Positions 27,934 to 39,918 of a DNA stretch of 64,000 nt are shown here, piece by piece. A program made the position numbers and the translations under genes. Each line of letters begins with the position of its first letter. Within the stretch, counting starts at the first letter, position 1. The notes beneath the pieces are model-generated. The model saw nothing but the letters and a program-made list of their open reading frames with translations. It made no database searches and had not been told where the DNA came from. The stretch is from Nymphaea colorata (taxonomy: Eukaryota; Streptophyta; Magnoliopsida; Nymphaeales; Nymphaeaceae), in NCBI RefSeq assembly GCF_008831285.2, contig NC_045145.1, positions 18,120,040-18,184,039 on the forward strand, in the 5' to 3' direction.

Positions 27934-30308
27934 ATAGACATCTGCGTCACAAGGATACGTACGTGTCTGAGATGATCAATGACGCCATTTCAGTCGTTTA
28001 GGAGGTTCTTTTTTATTTTCCTTCTCGATTAATAAATGTAGTTTTTGATGTTCGATTACATCTAAAATGAGTGAAATAAAAGTAAAAATGAGTAAGGAAA
28101 CTAAAAAATAATGTATAGTGAAGGAAATGTGTGATGCTTCTTATTTAAGTTAATTCATGTGCAATCTAAATTGCGCAATTACGTCTTAAATGTAGAACGC
28201 ACAAGATTCTTCTCTGATCCCCAAACTCTGACCAGACAAGTTAATCTTTATAGCGTAGAACCTATAAAGCCAACTCCCCAATAGGAGGTCCATTTGAATG
28301 AACATAATGAATTTTTGTAGAACTTGGTTCAACAATCTAAATAAGTGGAATTTCATAGGCATGAAGATTGTGTCCACTCATAGGATATGAATAAAGAGTG
28401 AATGACCTTTTCAGTTTCCGTTTAAACATAGACGTAGGTGCTCATCTCTCTCCTGATTTTTATGATTTGGAGTCGAAAAGCAATTCAAGGCCCAAACCCC
28501 ATGCACTCCCTTTATTATATCTTGAACAAATAGGAATTGTTTCATTAAATTCTTTAATGCATCTCATCCGTCAACTAGAGATGTATAAATTCTTTAATTC
28601 ATCTAGCCCGAATCATATGTACCACATATACGTGGCCCTGTTTCAACAAAAACTAAAACAATGGGACTTCAAAATGGATATGAGGTAGGCATAATGAGGT
28701 CCTTTCACAAGTTAAAAATCGGATCCGATAACATTTCAGGGTCTAGACCTAACGATTTTTTATCATGAAATATGGCCCATCGACTTCGAAGATAAGAAAT
28801 TCATCACATACAGTTTACCCCTTTGTCCCTCTTTGTGGTAGATTTTGGTCTTATGTGACACCTTTTACTATGGTGTAACATTTCTTTCCTGTGACATTTA
28901 TTATATAAAGTGGTCTGGCTCGTGAAGGATTCCCCAGTTTTAAAGGAAGAGAAGAAAAGCAAAACCTTTTTCAAGATAGCACCCGCAACAATATATAATG
29001 TCATCATTCCCATGGTCCACCAAAGTCATATCTGTAAGTAGAGGAGGTAAATCCAAGGGGTTTTAGATTTTCTTGTAAGGGTTCAGGTCAAGTTTTACCT
29101 CTTAACCATTGTCAGTGGTTTTTCATAGGGATTTTTGTTAGTAAAGCATTGGGGTGACCTGACATCTACTCGCTCAAGTTAGTATAATGTTACGTACATA
29201 TAATATTTAGTCATTTGGCATCATCCGGCAGTAAAGGATGATTTCAATTTTTGTTATACACATGTGTATAATCAATTTCACAGTACAGGAACTACGATTT
29301 ATACACTTTGAAAAAGTAACTTAGTTTACTTGTAAATGATACTAAAGCATAGCAAAACAACAGGAAAGCCATGTTACAGTGGAGACATTTTAAACTATGC
29401 CAAACCAGCTAGACGCTGTTGTGCTTTATACAGACATGGAGGTGGGTGTCTGAGGAATTTTCCCCTCGTTTTTTTCTGGGTTGTTGCAGATTCACAGGGT
29501 GGAGATGAGGCGGGGAAGACGCTGGCCATAATCATCGGGTTGTTCGCTGGCGTTGCCCTCATCATTGTCTTCCTTTCCTTCCTCAGGAAGGTCTGTAGCG
29601 GCAAAGGTAAGAAACTACACACCGCACTTATTTATTCCATTCTCCTTGTCCTCTTTCTCTTTTGCTTTCACCGATTCAAGTTTCTTTGCCTTAACGAGAT
29701 TAAAGATCAGAAAAAGCAAATCCAAGGAGGTACATCACCTGATCTAGGTGGGGCATGGTTTTCTAATTATAATTATAGAAGGGAGACCTGCACTTAACGT
29801 GTCCTCCTTGCCACTGTGCTACAAGTATGCAGTGCAGCTATCTGTGACTACTGACCATATATCCATCGAACAACGGAGGCTTGACTCTTCTAAAGTTTTA
29901 GAGAATGAAGTTACATAGCCAAGTCCATTAGGGGAGTAACTGGTTACCCTACAGTTTTTGAGATTTTGGGTCTTTCAACTCTACCTGCAGATTCATCTGT
30001 GTTCAATTTTTAATGTAGTTAGATTATCAGAACCCCAAATGTTACCGTCCTGAACGATTTTTCATTCAAACAATGCCATAGGATATGATCGGCGTAATCT
30101 GCCTGATTTGCCGATCTAAAAGGGAAAAAAAGGGTGGTGCTGCCCTCAAATATTTACAGAAAAGATAGAAAATCCTGCCTTTGGAAGATGGGAGCTCATG
30201 AATTTGAACATCTTCTTCGCAAAGCAAGATCAAAGCATGAATTTGAGCATGTTCTTCGGTGCTCACTGAGGATAATAACACCTTTTGTTTGTTAATGCAG
30301 GGTACTGA
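27125..30308 (+). CDS. Plasmodesmata-located protein (two DUF26 domains, one membrane helix)
   Basis: Three coding exons (27125-27872, 29490-29606, 30301-30308) give 290 residues. PDLPs are type I membrane proteins at plasmodesmata that control callose and cell-to-cell flux. Order: signal peptide 1-29, DUF26 I with FQCRGDL and CSHC (about 90-105), DUF26 II with the classic CLGDLSSGDCTQC (197-209), a DSQGGDEAGKT linker, a membrane helix (about 260-281) and a very short tail RKVCSGKGY. There is no kinase domain, which separates it from cysteine-rich receptor kinases. The frame is open upstream to a GTG at 27020, but the first ATG is 27125 and gives a clean signal peptide. The first DUF26 has C-X10-C-X2-C where X8 is usual. 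Exon 1 is GC-rich, unlike its surroundings. Length fits the family (about 270-300). Confidence 0.93.
27873..29489 (+). other. Intron 1 of the PDLP gene, with (CT)n tract near the donor
   Basis: The donor is CACG|GTGAGC and the acceptor TTGTTGCAG|ATTCACAG, phase 1. Eighteen bases into the intron is a pure CT tract (about 27890-27929). The rest is AT-rich with no coding signal. Confidence 0.93.
29607..30300 (+). other. Intron 2 of the PDLP gene
   Basis: The donor is GGCAAAG|GTAAGAA and the acceptor TTTGTTTGTTAATGCAG at 30300. The downstream exon supplies only eight coding bases (completing Gly, then Tyr and TGA) before the 3' UTR. If the intron were retained, translation would read into it for several tens of codons. 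Confidence 0.8.
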
Positions 30309-31544
30309 AAGGGAGAAGACAGCGCTCTGTGGAATTTTGCTCATTTGGGGACGAAAGTCGGAAATTGAACTTGTAATTTATGGTTTCAGGCTTTCTTCAA
30401 ACCTCTTAAAGTTGGTGGGATTCCACCTTTTCCCCCTTTCTCTTGTATTTTTGTCCTTCCCCATCCTCGATTTTTACCGTTTGCCTGAAAGGTCAGAAAT
30501 GATGCTGTTACTTTCAACCTCAATGGTTGGTACCTAAACGGTGTAGCAGGTGCATCAAAAGAAGTGTGAAGAAAGTTACTTTGGAATGAAGCATGAGTGA
30601 ATGGTGACCGTCTACCACTACACACCGCCGGCATAAAGGGTAGCTTCTGGATATTTCCATGGCGAAATTGTTTCCATGGTCGTTGGCGAGTCCCAAACTG
30701 GTCGCTGTCTACTGTTAACTTCTCAGGGAACGATCGATTGGCCCTTGACAGAAAAAGTAAATCGAAGTAATAACTTTTGAATCTAATTCTCTGATAAGGA
30801 GGATCGCAGTATATAAATCATGTTCTGTCTCCAAGCGTGGGAAGATCATTTCTTCGTCAAACGGAAGAAAATCGTAATCTAAAGCAATCAAGTGAGCTTA
30901 ACAATCCCCAAGGAGTTAACAACTCTTTCTTTAGCTTTCTGGCTTCTCCTCTCTCTCTCTCTCTCTCTGAATTTTTACGGGGCACCAATACGTAAATAAA
31001 AAATTATTCAAAAATATCAATATAAAAGTAGAAAGTTTTTGAAGATCTCAATGGGCACTTGACACGCTTGGAAGGGAATGAGAGTTCAAAAGCGTAGTGA
31101 AAATCTTAAAAAGTTCATGAGCTTTGCTTCCACTTTCACTGCCACAGGTAATGTCACTTTATTCGAATTATTGGTTGCCGTCGACATATTCTTGGCCTCA
31201 CAATATGATAATGAAGAATATTACGACAATCACGGCTTCATTGGCTCCAAGTTAGTTAAAAAATAGAACAATGAATATTACTGTGCGATATTCTTGCTCC
31301 TTTTATGCGCCACTCAGGGCCTCTCTAGGTGCTTTATATTCTCGCTTTTGCAACTTGATGGGCCTTCCTTACAAAATCTGATGGAATCCTTCTCTCTTTT
31401 TCAATTATTTTATTTTATATTTTCTTTCCTTTTTTTTTCCTTTCATCTTCCCACATCTGCCTTACTTGCTTCTTTATCATCTCTAATCTTGCCAAGTTAA
31501 TTAGTTTTGACACAATCACTGTAACTAAAAGGTTTCAACATAGA

Positions 31545-31680
31545 CTCAAGGTTGGCATAGTGGGAGGGGGTGCCGCTGCCATCCGGACAGTCTGCGCTTC
31601 GAATCACATGGACATCATCCTCTCCCGCAAGCTGAAGCAAGATACACATCTAAGCATCGAAGACTGAGTTTTCCTTCACA
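31545..31680 (+). mobile_element. SINE-like head, second copy
   Basis: TGGCATAGTGGG at 31553 is a full match to the Pol III A-box consensus. GCTTCGAATCA at 31596 matches most of the B box. The spacing is again 43 nt, equal to the 17201/17244 pair. No A-rich tail is obvious, so this copy looks 3' truncated or diverged. It does not fold as an intact tRNA by eye. Confidence 0.4.
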
Positions 31681-33139
31681 ATATATCCAAAAGAGGGTTT
31701 AGAAACAAAAGAAGGAAAGGAAGAAGGGGTTTCTCATGAACTTTCTTGTGATCATTGAATTTTTATTCCTCCTTGTCAATTTGATCATTTGCAATATTGG
31801 CGTAGCTTTAGAGGAATAAAGTGTTCCTTGTCCACATCCCAATTAGTACTGTTTGTTTATATTTTTAAAAACAACTAGTGTCCTTTGAAGTGCTGGCACT
31901 TAAATTATCAACAGCATGACTCGCATTATTAGGCCCAACTTCATGTCTCCCTAGTTGTGCATTTGGAAAGTTAGGCACATCCAATGATTCGATTTGATCT
32001 GATTGGATCAAGTTGTGGTCTACAGCCTACATAAATTCTTGCTGATTTGACATTCAAACAAGTCACGGAATTCGAATATCTCCATCTAACAAAAATTATT
32101 AACCTCCCATTTGTTTTATTGATGTAGGATTTCCTTTTTTTCGAGAAAAACAAGTGAAACTTGGAAAAACATGACATCAAACAATTCGGAAGAAGTTTCC
32201 TTTTCTTCTTATAAAGCATTGTCTATAAACAATACCTCGCAGGACAATCTTCTTTCCATGCAATAGAAGCCAAAAGCTGGAAAAGCTTCTAGGGTCTCTT
32301 TACAACTGTTAGATTCTCCAAAAAGAAAAAGATGAAATACACGACAAAGTCAAGTAATTTCTACTAATATATAGCGTTATAATTGGTCGAGGACTAGGGA
32401 TAGATTTAAAAATCAACCATTATTAAATGAAGATAAGTTAAAATGCAGATAAGTGTTGCTAATAGCAGAACTATGGCCACTAAGTGCTAAAGAAAATCAC
32501 GAAAACGGTGTGTGATGTTACATATCTCACACAATCTCATCATCTTTTCAACAGGACAACTTTTTATATAGGCTGCTAATGGAGTTGTTAATTATTTGGT
32601 TTATTAAATATTGACTTTGGCTAATCATAGAACTAAAGCCAACCTGACCAAAAGGAATTAACAGCAAGCAACCCTAAAGTGCTGCTGCCACAATCATGCA
32701 TTGTGGCACACTAATTTGAGTTTAGCTTGTTATTGGCGGACGCGACCAGAAACTTTAATTTAAACCTCAAAACTAATGACTGAAAGAACAGGAGGACTTC
32801 AAATTGTAATACAAAAGCATGCAACTTCAAAGCTCCAACATGCATGCAGTATATTTTGGATGCAGCCTCATAATAGAAAAGCCTTTCTCAATGTGGTATT
32901 TATTCGGGAAAGAGAAGAGCAAAGACATTTTCAAGGTAAAATTTGTGCATGTCTGTTGAAAGCTTCACCTTATTGTAAAACTTGAAAGGAACTCTTGTAA
33001 CCAAGAGATTTGGTGAACAGTCGGATTTAAAGTCAAAAAAATAATAAGAACCCATTATGATGTTGACCTTGGTTGGTTTTCTTGAATGTAAAATGAAATG
33101 CAAGTCCGATAAAAATCCATGAAAACAAACGAGCAATAC

Positions 33140-34209
33140 CTTCCCCGCAGTCTGCAGACCTTCACGAACTTTTATTTCACGTGAGTTTGACTGTATAATA
33201 TCAGAGATGAGCATAGAGGATGCACTCTCAGAGAAACTCGCTGAAAAGAATCTGAAATTTTTCTAAGCTTTCATGCAAAAAATGATTCAGATGTGTGTGG
33301 TTTATAGGCAATAAAACTTACGCATTTTCCTTGCCAACCAAATGGCTCATATGTCAAATGTGAATACTGTATCTACAAATAATAGCGCTTAAATCACCAA
33401 TATGAATTGATCCTTTTCCGTGTAAACTTACCAATAATTAAGAAATCCCTTCAAGTTGATTTGGGTGGCCAAGCTCATCCCGTTCCCATAAATTTTCCAT
33501 TACGTCACTGAAGGTAATAGCTTCAGTTATTAGAGCCATCAGCCATGTTTGGATAAAACGCAAGACAATGAAGCAATGGTATTGCTCTTTGGGTAGGCAA
33601 GTGAAAATTTTCAGGTGTTGTTTATGGTTCAAAGTTTTTCATGTCATACTGTGTACCACATTTCCAGACAACCCTGTACAGATTTTACACATTTCCAGTG
33701 GGAAAGTGACCTCTAACTTTTTCCCTTGAAAATTTTCACAAGCCGTACAGCATGAGATGTTCGAATCGATGAAAGCCTTATTGCCATCTGGAGGCCGTTG
33801 AGAAAGATTAGGCTTAGCATCAATAGCAGCAGGAAGCAATGAGCTGGTTTAACTTGAGTTCCGCCCTAACCACCGGCATTTTTGAAGCCAAGAACTATGG
33901 AGTTCTAGCAGCCTTTTTGTGAGCTAAAATTCTTTCTGCCTCCTCGGACACAATCTCAGCATGTACACCCACAAGACCGGCTTGTACAAAGAGTGGCACC
34001 ATGAGATCCGAGACCATGACTACTTGTATTAACAACCAAGGACTCTCCCTCTATGCCCACTCCGTGGGTACACCTCTTCATCTTCGACCACTGTTTCAAA
34101 CACCATCAAATTCAGAATCATACCAAAATCCTGACAAATCAATGGGCATCGCGGATGGCCGTCGAAGGCAGAGAGTTAAGATTTTATTTTGTCATTTCAT
34201 TTGTTAAAA

Positions 34210-34240
<31 letters not shown>
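33140..34240 (-). pseudogene. Unresolved exon-like block, possibly a decayed gene
   Basis: Several minus-strand segments look coding but do not join. 34065-33895 reads VSDLMVPLFVQAGLVGVHAE and on to AHKKAARTP before a TAG. In another frame, just upstream, is LMVFETVVEDEEVYPRSGHR. 33839-33639 has QRPPDGNKAFIDSNISCC. 33632-33432 has TFSDVMENLWERDELGHPNQ and ends at a consensus donor (TATTG|GTAAGT). 33240-33140 has an acceptor (TCTTTTCAG) and a donor (AAG|GTATTG) around MLISDIIQSNSREIKVREGL. Frames change and stops interrupt. I do not recognise the family. It may be a pseudogene, a long non-coding transcript with real exons, or chance. Confidence 0.3.

Positions 34241-34248
<8 letters not shown>
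34212..34248. repeat. (CT)n(GT)n compound microsatellite
   Basis: About 14 CT units run directly into about 5 GT units. Confidence 0.95.
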
Positions 34249-34249
<1 letters not shown>

Positions 34250-35266
34250 CTAGGGTGCAGTGCAACATCAAGTTCCTCTGTAACCTGCTAAGTGATCAAC
34301 CTCAAATTTTATTGCCAAAATGAATCTACAAAAACCGATAAAGAACGAAAGAGGGCACAAGCAGTTAAAATGCGCCCCACATCGTCTTAGATTCCTTGAA
34401 GATGGGATCAAGAAAAAGCTTAACAACCTGAGCAGGTGGATTACAATTAGAAATGTACAAAGAACTCCTAAACTGGAAAAATAACGATGCAGCCGAGAGA
34501 TTGTAGGCCAGAAAAAGGCCAGCGCCCTTTTGTTTACTAAAAAAACCTACTTAAACAAAAAATGAAAGGAATTACAATAAGCAAAAACTCAAAACCCGCA
34601 AACTTTGGTTCACATATTGCTAATGCACCAGCAACTTGTTTCAAGAAAACTCCAACGTTGACATGCAAACATTTTCATTTCCTGAAGAGAATAAAACTAT
34701 TAGACATCTAATTATGCGTATCTAATTATCTCCCCCATGGCCATTAAGAAAAAGGCCTGAGTTGTGTTTCGAACATAGATTACAGTTAGAAACTTTCCTA
34801 GCTTACCGTTCACCATCGAATTCTCATGAATAAAAAGAAAAAAAAAATTGTGAATAAGTATGTTGGGCAGAATGAGAATTCCGGAGACCGAATAGATTCA
34901 CAACCAGCTTGTAAAGGTTGAAGCTGGATTTCAACAGGGCAAAGCCACACCAGGCTCCAATAAAAATTTGAGTAATGGAGTAAAAATCGTAGACTATACA
35001 TTAAACAGCACGGTTTTCCAAGCTAGAAGTCGATATTTCCGGACGTGTTCTACGCATTCAAAGGTAACGTGAATGATTCATTTGATATTTTTATTTATAA
35101 TGCAACATTGCATGCCCACACGTACTTCTAGGGCCCAAACTCCAATGTTTTGTAAAATAACCAGAAGTTGTCTTTAGCGAAATAATCCTGAAAGAAGAGG
35201 AACCTTGTACAAAGATCCTCATCAGCCCCACCGTTCATTAGCTACATATTTACATGCACAAATCAC

Positions 35267-38200
35267 TTAGAGGATGGAACACCTAAGAACGATGTGTTTC
35301 TGATCAACCCGTTGATCCTCATTACCTGAAAATAAAGAGGGAAAAAAAATTGAGATGCAGAGAGTTCACAATGCAGTATCCCTACCAAAAATAGATCCTT
35401 GGAGAAGTCTAGAACCATAAATTCAACCAACCTTCAATTGGTTGAAGAAGCTTCCTGTTCTGAGGCAATGCCATTTCTTTCTTGAGATGGATCAGGATAT
35501 CCTCCATAGTGCATTCACGTTGCCAATTCCCAAGAACAGTAAATTGGTTCGGGTCGACCTAAACAAGGAAGACAAAACGGTGACAAAATGCTAAGACAAA
35601 GAAAAGGAAATCAGCAGAAATCAGTTGATATACAAATCCAGTTTCTTGATCAACGCAGGTCATGTTTATTCGAGTCTGGAATCTGACTGTTGGAGGCCTA
35701 TCTGGATAATCTTTGTCACAGAACAGTTTCAACTGATAAATCTTTCCTTCGTGCACAGTCTGAAGACCAAAAAGGAGATTTTGGTCAGGCACAAAAAATG
35801 AAAATCAAACGTCAAAGTGGTCTAAAGGAACATACGCCAGGAGGCCCAATAATGGTTCCAGTCCATGATCGCATGTATATATCATCAGCATCATCCATCC
35901 CATAGCTGACAGTCCCATCGCCAATACCCTTTTCTCCCCTTTCAAGTTCTTCAAGCAGTCTGAAATTTCTAGGTACTGCACCAGCATCCATCAAACACAG
36001 CCATTAAACATGTAGAGGACATGAATGAATAGCAGAGAATTTAATTTGAAACCAAAAATGATGCCTCTTTTAGATGCTTGTTTTGTACTATGGAGAATCA
36101 TGATTGCATATACACTTACAGAACACAAGATACATCTAATTGATAAAGTATTGAATGAAAACAGAAACAAGAATCACTGTAAGGACCAATCCATGTAAGA
36201 TGGATTCAGCTTTCTACTGGACAAGGGCTCATATTTTTAACTCCAATACCGGAATACCCTATATGTCAAAAAGAATAAACAAGACATGGCGACCCCATGT
36301 TATCCTTGTGTCACATTCTACAGGAATAAGAAAGAGTGATGCAAAACAGAAACAAGAAACATGACAAATAAAACCCTCAAAAAGAAAAAAAAAATCCTCA
36401 AAAATTACAATCACAGTCCATGACATAACTTCACCTGAACAGAATCAAATTTACACCTACTTCTAGCATCTAACGCTCAAACTTCAAGGTAGGGTCAGAA
36501 TATATCATGTTAAGGGGCACTAGAAGTGGCAAAAGCATTCAAGGATAATCATTCCTTATGTATTTGTTCTGTTCTCATTCATTCAAGTAATACATGCTTT
36601 CGTTCTTTTAAGTTATACACATATAAACAAAGACATAGGTGCAACAAGGCAAAAAAAATTGTACAACTACACACTCTGTTTCAGAGTTTCTGCATTTTCA
36701 CTTTGATGGAATAGTAAGTTCAGAAAGTCTAGTTTGTTGAGTGCCCCTGTAGGAAGGAAGCGTCAAAGTTTAAGGATAGGAAGGAAGAATTACAACGTGG
36801 GAGAAATTATGGGGTCAAAACAAAAACATTTTGAGATGGTTTACACTGTAAGGGACTTTTAGCCATGACGAAACCAGTAACACGCTGCATAATACTAACA
36901 AAGCTATGAAAACATTTGCAAATGCTACTTGTTAAAAATTCAAAAGGATATTCCAGTTGAGAACAGGACCATGAGTATAAATTTTAAGACCCACTGAATT
37001 AGGACCTTAAAACTTAAAAGCATCCCATGAAGCATGAGTATCCCATAAAGCATCCAACTCATATTCCCCACCCAGAGATATAGCCTACAATCACTACAAA
37101 GGGTGAGGTTGACAGTATTAACAGGAACCATAAGACACCTATCACCAGGGCTACTGTCATGGAACAGGTGTCTCATAACACTCTCTCCTGTCCGCACCCC
37201 TGGCATTCTAACAGCTTCATGTTTAAAAACAGGAGGTTTTAGACTGAGTATCTCAAAACACTTGGTGCTGCATTTGATTATTGAGATTTACTTTTGACAT
37301 GAAGTATCTCAAAAGTACATTTTGGGGCACTCCATTCCCAGAGAATGTTTATGTCAAAAATACATTTTGGGACACTCCATCCTCCCCCATAGAATGTGCA
37401 TTCTCAAATTTACATGAAGTTCCGTAAAAGATAAAATAAAAAACAAGACCAAAGGCACATTTGAGACTAAAAATGACAGAAGTTCCATGTCGTCATTAAG
37501 AGTCTGAGACTATACCTGTGTTTTTTATTATGTTCAACAAAAGAAGGGAAAGAAAAGAAAAGAAAATTTCCATGTATGCAATCCATATGAGAGAGAGGGA
37601 AGAGCAAGCGAGGAAAAGAGGTTGGTAGTTGTTGGTTTCCCTTTAGTGGAGCAAATCCCATTTTTGAAATAGTTGGATTCGCTCCTTGAAGATAGCTGCT
37701 TGTCTGAAACAGTAAAAATCGATCGTTTGTTGTTTCTACATAACAGAGATTTCTTATGTCAGGTTATGCAGTTCTATATGGAATAATATACGTGGACATA
37801 ATTTCACACAGAATATTTGGGACTTTCAAGATTTGTCCTGCTCCCTAAGATCAACAACCGAAGACGTATAAATATATAAATAAAATTTTTATATTTTTTT
37901 CTCTTTTTTATTGGTTTGATGCAAGTGCACCAAAACATTATTCTAAAACTAATACTTTATTCATCAAACCACTCGTTTTCTGAAGGACTTGGATACTAAG
38001 AATTATCCTACAAAACAACATACAGTTGTTTTACTTTTACAGGCATTTCTCCACCAAACTTTCTGCAAGAACGAACTTTTAGTATTTATAACATGCATCC
38101 ACATTAGTTACTGCAAATGCATTGGGAAATATATGCATGTAAGCATGTCCATATGTACATATGCCTTTTGTGGATATATATACTATATACACACATATGT

Positions 38201-39918
38201 AGACATACACACATACTGTACACTTATATTTGTTCTTGTTCTGCCAGGCTGAACATAATAAAAAACTTTCTTTGAACAAGAGTACATTATAATAGTTTGT
38301 ATCCACGTCGTCATTAAGAGTATGAGACTATACCTGTGTTTGCTTCACAACTGTTTGGCAGAAAGCTATCAATGCTGACAAGAGTATCAAAGGGAAACAT
38401 TTCAAAAACAAGTTATTGAGACACTACTACTAAAGAGAGTATAATATATCATCTTCCTAAGAACTGAATTAATATCCAATAGATTGGGTGAATTTGCTCC
38501 AAATGAATTAGTGTAGATATCTGCCCATACATGTATTGAGCACCATCACTACACCATCTTCAATCATGTTGCCTATACACTCTATCATACATAAGAGAAT
38601 TACACGGTTCAAAGTTCATGGTTCATACTGCTTTCAGCTAAATGACTTGTTAATGCTAAAAGCCTAAAAGATACATGTGTCATCCTATTCCTGTTGCAAG
38701 AGAATTATAGTTCAAGACAGGCTTTATGGATGTAACAGCATTACATCTTAAAATTTCAAAAGGTCAAAGCATGCATGGATAGATAAATTCCCTTTTCCTT
38801 TTCTTCCATAGGAGATTATTTACACATTGTATTCCAGGTCAGGGTCATAGTTATCGTGTGAAATCAGACTCCAGCTTATCTTCAGATAATAGCACCCAAA
38901 TTGGAGTCCAAGTCCTACCCTAATCAGCTAGATAAGATTAAGAAAAATTCGTGAAAGCTAAGCATGCTTGGATCGTAGCCTGATTAGTCACCTAGGTGAA
39001 ATAGTCATAACAAACCGCCAAACCTCAAAACAGAAGGATTTTGTGAGACAATAATCCAGGAGACCTGACAGAAAGAAATCTCAAACGAAAAATCACTGCT
39101 GCAACGAACTTCATTGACATAAAACCCCCCTCCTAGACTCCTACAGAATCTCAGACCTCATCAGAAGGGGAAACGAGAAAAAAGTGGGGGAATCAGAAAG
39201 TGATGCTTAAGGAGCCCACAGGAAATAAGGGTCCTTGTTATCGCCAACCTATCCTAAATCACAACGACAAAGTTCTCCATGGTCTTCAATAAAACCACAT
39301 TTTCTCATAGTTAGTCCAAGTATGAGGTTCCGACAACACTTCTCACTATCAGCATTCCCTGATTACCATGTAACACATGGACCGAGAATGCGCAACAGTT
39401 TGGCCATTACGGTCCCCGCGTGCAATTATAAACAAATCAACTACGCTACCCAGAATTCTTGTTCTGACTACCAATTCATGAACTAAAAAAATGCTTCTTG
39501 AGAACACCAACTTAAAGAAAACACAAAGGAAGATACAAAGAGAAAAGGACGAAAATCCCTTGACATACAAAGAGAAAAGGAAGAAAATCCCCTGATGAAA
39601 CAAGCACCTCAGTGTCGGAAATGAATAAATTCCAATGCCATGATAAACAAGACAGAGTTAAAAAAAAAACACAGACGCGGCAACACCAACAATCACATAA
39701 GGCGTCTATTGTAGTCAACTGAGGTAAGCACCGAAACAAAAGGACCGCTGGCAAAAGACAAGCACCGAGAAAGCCAATTTCGGAAACATATGCCCGCAAT
39801 CGCATAAGCAGTATGCGTAAAAGCAAGAACAATGAAAGCATAGGAAAAACAAGGCAAAACAGAGAAAAGGTTATAGTTCGAGCTACTCACCCACAACCCT
39901 AGATCCTTCCGAGCCCAT
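35267..39918 (-). CDS. UEV1: Ubiquitin-conjugating enzyme E2 variant 1 (UEV1/MMS2 type)
   Basis: Five exons: 39918-39891, 35975-35836, 35759-35634, 35558-35432, 35325-35267. Total 159 residues. UEVs are E2 folds without the catalytic cysteine that pair with UBC13 to make Lys63-linked ubiquitin chains in DNA-damage tolerance and signalling. The protein starts [20 protein letters not shown] and has [50 protein letters not shown] and [20 protein letters not shown], all family hallmarks. No E2 active-site HPN/Cys motif is present. The last exon adds a charged tail ending RCSIL, a CaaX-like end, as in the Arabidopsis UEV1A/B group whose tail also ends in Cys-rich CaaX form. Intron 1 is about 3.9 kb. 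The leader has a CT tract at about 40021-40040. Confidence 0.96.
35976..39890 (-). other. Long first intron of UEV1
   Basis: The 3,915-nt intron follows a 28-nt first coding exon (donor GTTGTGG|GTGAGT, acceptor GGTGCAG|TACC). It holds a 36-bp direct repeat at 37489 and 38307 (one mismatch), internal short repeats around 37290-37380 and AT/AC-rich stretches at about 38140-38220. No coding signal. Confidence 0.85.

Larger units (their letters stand above)
30309..35266. other. Intergenic region between PDLP and UEV1
   Basis: The left part is the PDLP 3' UTR (to about 30.5 kb). A short CT tract is at about 30950-30967. A SINE-like head is at 31553, the unresolved minus-strand exon-like block at 33140-34240, and a CT/GT microsatellite at 34212-34248. 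The UEV1 3' UTR (minus strand) occupies the right end. No complete gene is supported. Confidence 0.55.
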
